Below, piece after piece: positions 61,141-64,000 of a stretch of DNA of 64,000 bases. The position numbers were made by a program, and so were the translations under genes. The stretch comes from Bog-105 sp965277435 (GTDB taxonomy: Bacteria > Acidobacteriota > Terriglobia > Bryobacterales > Bryobacteraceae). The notes below the pieces were generated by a model that was given only the letters and a program-made list of their open reading frames with translations, was not told where the DNA came from and did no database searches. Each line of letters starts with the position of its first letter. The first letter of the stretch is position 1. Location: positions 5,642,001 through 5,706,000 of the forward strand of contig OZ255821.1 of the NCBI GenBank assembly GCA_965277435.1, given 5' to 3'.

Positions 61141-63084
61141 TCAGCCGTTACTATGTTTGCGAGTTACCCAGCGCGACGGCGACGCATGATGAGAGTTGCG
61201 CGTCTTCAGAAAGATCGTGAAGCGGGCGGATATGTGCGGTTGAGGGTGAGATAGGGCTAGCTGCAACTTACCGGTCTCCGATAAGTCGGCTTCCACTTTG
61301 CTCAGGCTGGCATCGACGCGATCAAAGCCGCTGATGGGTTCGTAAATTGCCCGCGAGCGATCTAGGTCGGAGTGTGCCAGGCGCAGCCATCTAGCTTGTT
61401 CGTCCGGGGCAGCTTGGGCATGAAGCAGGTCGCCATGCCCGCGGAAGAAGTAGCCATCTCCTTCCTGCTCGAGTTCCCGTGGACCAATGCGATAGCCGAG
61501 CTGCTGCGCGATTTGGAATTCTGCCAGCGCCGCGCCTACGTTATGCAAACCGTAAATATAGGCACGCGCAAGGGCCAAGTGCGGGTCAGGGGAGCGTGGC
61601 AGGAAAACCGCGGCCTGATGGAACGACTGCAAGCTGGCCGCTACTCTGTTGGCCTGCGGGTGACGCGATAAATTCAAATAGCCATCGCACAGACGGAGTT
61701 CGCCGCGAGCTTTGGCATCTTCTGGCTCGAGCGCCAGAGCACGCAGCAAACAGAGGCGAGCCTGCGCCCACTCGGTTTCCTTTACATCCTGGATCGAGCT
61801 GCGCCGGAAGCGGCTGATGAGATTATCAGCGGAGACAAATAAATTCGAGTGAAGGTTATCTTCCAGCTCAGAGGTGGAGAGAAAGCTGCTCCACCAGGAG
61901 TGCCCGTGCTTGAACAGCTGATACAACTGCCAATCGGAGGTCAGAACGGCAGGATCGGCTTGCACGTAGTCCTTACGCGCAGTCAGCGTCTCGCTAAGTG
62001 CGCGCAGCCTGAAATAATAGGTGAGCGGAATAAACAAAAGCAGCCCAGCCAGAACGCCGGCCAGCAGCGCAATCACCATATTGGCGCGATCGTTTTTTTT
62101 GAATTTGGGCCGTGCCGAATCTAGCTTACGTGCTGGTTGGGTCCGCGCGCTTTTGAAACGGAATCGAAAGATGGTCGTGCCGGCCTTACGCGCCGGGGGG
62201 CCTTCGAGCTCCGCTTGTACCGGTTTTCCAGCGAGAAAGGCGCGCAGATCGTCTTCCATGGCGCGTGCCGAAGGGTACCGTCGCGAAGCGTCGTGCGCCA
62301 GCGCTTTCAACACGATTGCTTTTAGCCCAGACGGGCAGGTCTCCGGCAGCGGAAGCGGCGGATTGCGCGACTGGATCAGCATCTCCAGTTTGCGCGTGCT
62401 TTGCGCTTGAAAAGGGGGTGTGCCGGCCAGCATTTCATACAAGGTGACGCCCACCGCCCAGAGGTCCGAGTGCAGGCTGACGCGCGATTCGCGCAGCCGT
62501 TCCGGCGAACAGTAGCTGGGGCTGCCCAAGGCGTGCTGTGTGAGATCGTGTCCCGGACTAATACACTTGGCGATGCCGAAATCGAGTAGGCGAACCTGAT
62601 CGGCGGCTCCGATCTGAATGTTCGATGGCTTGATGTCGCCATGGACAACGGCGGTTTTCACGCTCTCATCGGAAACAAACTCGTGCAGCAGGCGCAGCTG
62701 ATCGCAAATTTCGGCGGCATAGCAGGCAGCGCGGGTAGCCTCGAGCGAACGTTCCGTCGCGATGAGCTTAGCCAGCGTCCGCCCCGCGAAATATTCCATC
62801 GACACGAAAAAGCAACCACTCTCTTCGCCGGCTTCATACAGGGCCAGAATGCGCGAATCTCTTCTATGGAGTTCCTGCTGCAGTCGCGAACCGCGCGCTT
62901 CGGCTTCGATGGCGAGCCGGTTGCTTTGACTGTTGGAACGAGTGATGATCTTGAGGACAACCTGGCGATTGCGTTCGGGATCATAGGCGAGATAAACGTC
63001 CGCCATACCGCGGCCGAGCTTGCGAACGATCTCGTATTTGCCGAATCGTTGCTGGCTGACGACGGAATCGATTTCGAGAATCAT
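61141..63084 (-). CDS. Transmembrane serine/threonine protein kinase
   Basis: This 647-residue Hanks-type kinase has an N-terminal catalytic domain (~17-275): glycine loop KLGRGMADVY, ATP-binding K45 (VVLKII), catalytic loop H148-G-D-I-K-P-S-N155, DFG at 168-170, and SPE in GSPSYCSPERL. The catalytic loop reads HGD rather than HRD, so it is a non-RD kinase. A single TM helix at ~335-357 is followed by a ~290-residue C-terminal domain with TPR-like helices (ALALEPEDAKARGELRLCDG, PDPHLALARAYIYGLHNVGA), not PASTA repeats. Its start overlaps the PP2C stop by 4 bp and it ends 2 bp before the SEDS-PBP gene. Confidence 0.93.
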   Translation of the reverse strand: MILEIDSVVSQQRFGKYEIVRKLGRGMADVYLAYDPERNRQVVLKIITRSNSQSNRLAIEAEARGSRLQQELHRRDSRILALYEAGEESGCFFVSMEYFAGRTLAKLIATERSLEATRAACYAAEICDQLRLLHEFVSDESVKTAVVHGDIKPSNIQIGAADQVRLLDFGIAKCISPGHDLTQHALGSPSYCSPERLRESRVSLHSDLWAVGVTLYEMLAGTPPFQAQSTRKLEMLIQSRNPPLPLPETCPSGLKAIVLKALAHDASRRYPSARAMEDDLRAFLAGKPVQAELEGPPARKAGTTIFRFRFKSARTQPARKLDSARPKFKKNDRANMVIALLAGVLAGLLLFIPLTYYFRLRALSETLTARKDYVQADPAVLTSDWQLYQLFKHGHSWWSSFLSTSELEDNLHSNLFVSADNLISRFRRSSIQDVKETEWAQARLCLLRALALEPEDAKARGELRLCDGYLNLSRHPQANRVAASLQSFHQAAVFLPRSPDPHLALARAYIYGLHNVGAALAEFQIAQQLGYRIGPRELEQEGDGYFFRGHGDLLHAQAAPDEQARWLRLAHSDLDRSRAIYEPISGFDRVDASLSKVEADLSETGKLQLALSHPQPHISARFTIFLKTRNSHHASPSRWVTRKHSNG

Positions 63085-64000
63085 GGCATCATCCTGAACA
63101 CCGACGTGGCAGCTATACGCAAGTCATGTGGACGTTCCCACCCAAACGCCAATAAGAGTCCCAGCATCACTCCCAGAAGCAGCCAAACCAAATTTCTAGT
63201 TCGGAAGAATTTCCGTGGCTTGGGGAGACGGACCCGAGTGGCGGCATGTTGTTCCTCGATCCGGGCAGCCTGAAACTCAGGACCCGGCACGAAGATGACA
63301 CTCACGTTATCGGCGCCGCCGCGCTGGTTGGCGGCGTTCACCAGTCGACGGGCCGTTGCTTCAGCATCGGTGTCAAAGCGTCCCAGGATCGACGCGATTT
63401 CCTGCGAGGTAAGGGCGTCGCTCAAACCATCGGTACACAACAGGAAGGCAGCGGATGGGGGGAAGGCGACACTGCCGGTATCGACAAAATCTGGATCGGC
63501 GGCAGTGCGGCGAACAGAACCAACATCGCGAAACACCTGATTACGGCGGGGATGGCGCATGGCGGCGAGTTCGTCAAGTTCTCCGCTGTCCTCCTGTTCG
63601 CCGACTGGCGAGTGATCGAGCGTAAGCTTGCGCAGGAAGCCGCCCATCAGACAGTAAAGACGAGAATCCCCAACGTGTCCCCACGTGAGACGGTCTTCGT
63701 GCGCAATCGCCACGGTGAGAACGCAGGCCATTCCTCGCCACTCGGGATGAGCTTCGGCGAGGGCGACGATTTGGTTATTAGCCTGCGCGATGGCTCGTCG
63801 GATCGCCTGGGCCGGATCGCTCCAGGGCTCGTTCAGGCTTCGTTCGATGGTGTCGCGCGCCGCTTCTGCCGCGACTGCCCCGGCCGCGCGGCCGCCCATC
63901 CCATCGACGACCATAAAAATCCCACGTCCGGGATCTGCCAGCACGCGATCTTCGTTGGTTCCGCGCTGCAGCCCGGAGTCGCTGGCCGAACCGCATTGCC
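63081..64000 (-). CDS. PP2C-family protein phosphatase with C-terminal TM (5' end outside window)
   Basis: This protein Ser/Thr phosphatase of the Stp1/PstP type is incomplete: the frame stays open through the window edge and already reads ASDSGLQRGTNEDRVLADPG, the conserved PP2C start, upstream of the GTG at 63944. Metal motifs are visible: MVVDGMGGRAAG, WGHVGDSRLY, LCTDGLSDALT and GGADNVSVI. A single TM helix near the C-terminus (LVWLLLGVMLGLLLAFG) anchors it. Its stop overlaps the kinase start (ATGA at 63081-63084). It is the likely counter-enzyme of that kinase. Confidence 0.94.
   Translation of the reverse strand, partial: QCGSASDSGLQRGTNEDRVLADPGRGIFMVVDGMGGRAAGAVAAEAARDTIERSLNEPWSDPAQAIRRAIAQANNQIVALAEAHPEWRGMACVLTVAIAHEDRLTWGHVGDSRLYCLMGGFLRKLTLDHSPVGEQEDSGELDELAAMRHPRRNQVFRDVGSVRRTAADPDFVDTGSVAFPPSAAFLLCTDGLSDALTSQEIASILGRFDTDAEATARRLVNAANQRGGADNVSVIFVPGPEFQAARIEEQHAATRVRLPKPRKFFRTRNLVWLLLGVMLGLLLAFGWERPHDLRIAATSVFRMMP

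Noticed and set aside
1..64000. CRISPR array, prophage or integrated plasmid
   Set aside because: No regularly spaced direct repeats, phage structural genes, integrase or replication genes were seen; the only mobile element is the IS1380-family insertion.

Overview
The window looks like chromosomal DNA of an acidobacterium, most likely of the Solibacter/Bryobacter group. This is inferred from gene content, not from a database search: MacB/FtsX-type 'ADOP' permeases paired with PadR regulators, two very large Oar-like TonB-dependent receptors with an N-terminal carboxypeptidase-regulatory domain, a PEP-CTERM protein, a BshB1-like deacetylase, and a moderately GC-rich, gene-dense layout in which convergent genes often overlap at their 3' ends. 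No prophage, plasmid or CRISPR array is visible.

Layout. 1-8.2 kb: exporter, protein-isoaspartate methyltransferase, enolase-superfamily sugar-acid dehydratase facing a GH28 pectinase, M23 peptidase, and a PEP-CTERM protein behind an arylsulfotransferase-like protein. 8.2-11 kb: gene debris (permease, ABC ATPase and padR fragments) around an intact kelch/galactose-oxidase-like secreted protein. 11-26 kb: an intact PadR-ADOP pair, a small membrane protein-alaC-GNAT operon, M28 peptidase, amino-acid permease, amidohydrolase, and a second PadR-ADOP pair whose permease is destroyed by a 1-nt frameshift and by an intact IS1380-family element with a 4-bp CTAG target duplication. 26-32.6 kb: a housekeeping operon apt-ispE-prs-rplY-pth-rpsF-rpsR-rplI-HEAT. 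32.7-39 kb: a frameshifted secreted protein, a seven-heme cytochrome with a TPR partner, a bshB1-like gene, an orphan RHH protein and malQ. 39-53 kb: two TonB receptors bracket an orphan nuoB, a nucleotide group (tandem ThyX-like protein, DUF3224, dcd, dut), tRNA-Ala(CGC), an SDR enzyme, a dead Ser/Thr kinase, and a VOC/AraC pair. 53-64 kb: lipoprotein, type II NADH dehydrogenase, Tat-exported M24 peptidase, and finally a four-gene minus-strand operon PP2C - Ser/Thr kinase - FtsW/RodA::PBP fusion - FHA protein that runs off the window edge.

How the genes work together. The most striking unit is the last one: a phosphatase, a membrane kinase, an FHA reader and a single 1059-residue polypeptide carrying both a SEDS glycosyltransferase and a class-B PBP transpeptidase. 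It resembles the pstP-rodA-pbpA-pkn-fha locus known from Actinobacteria, but with polymerase and cross-linker fused. The PadR-permease loci show a recurrent promoter design in which an inverted repeat spans the 17-bp spacer and the -10 box; it is present both at the intact padR of the broken permease and at a padR remnant. The translation operon and the dUTP/dCTP/dTMP group are conventional in content, except for the degenerate tandem ThyX.
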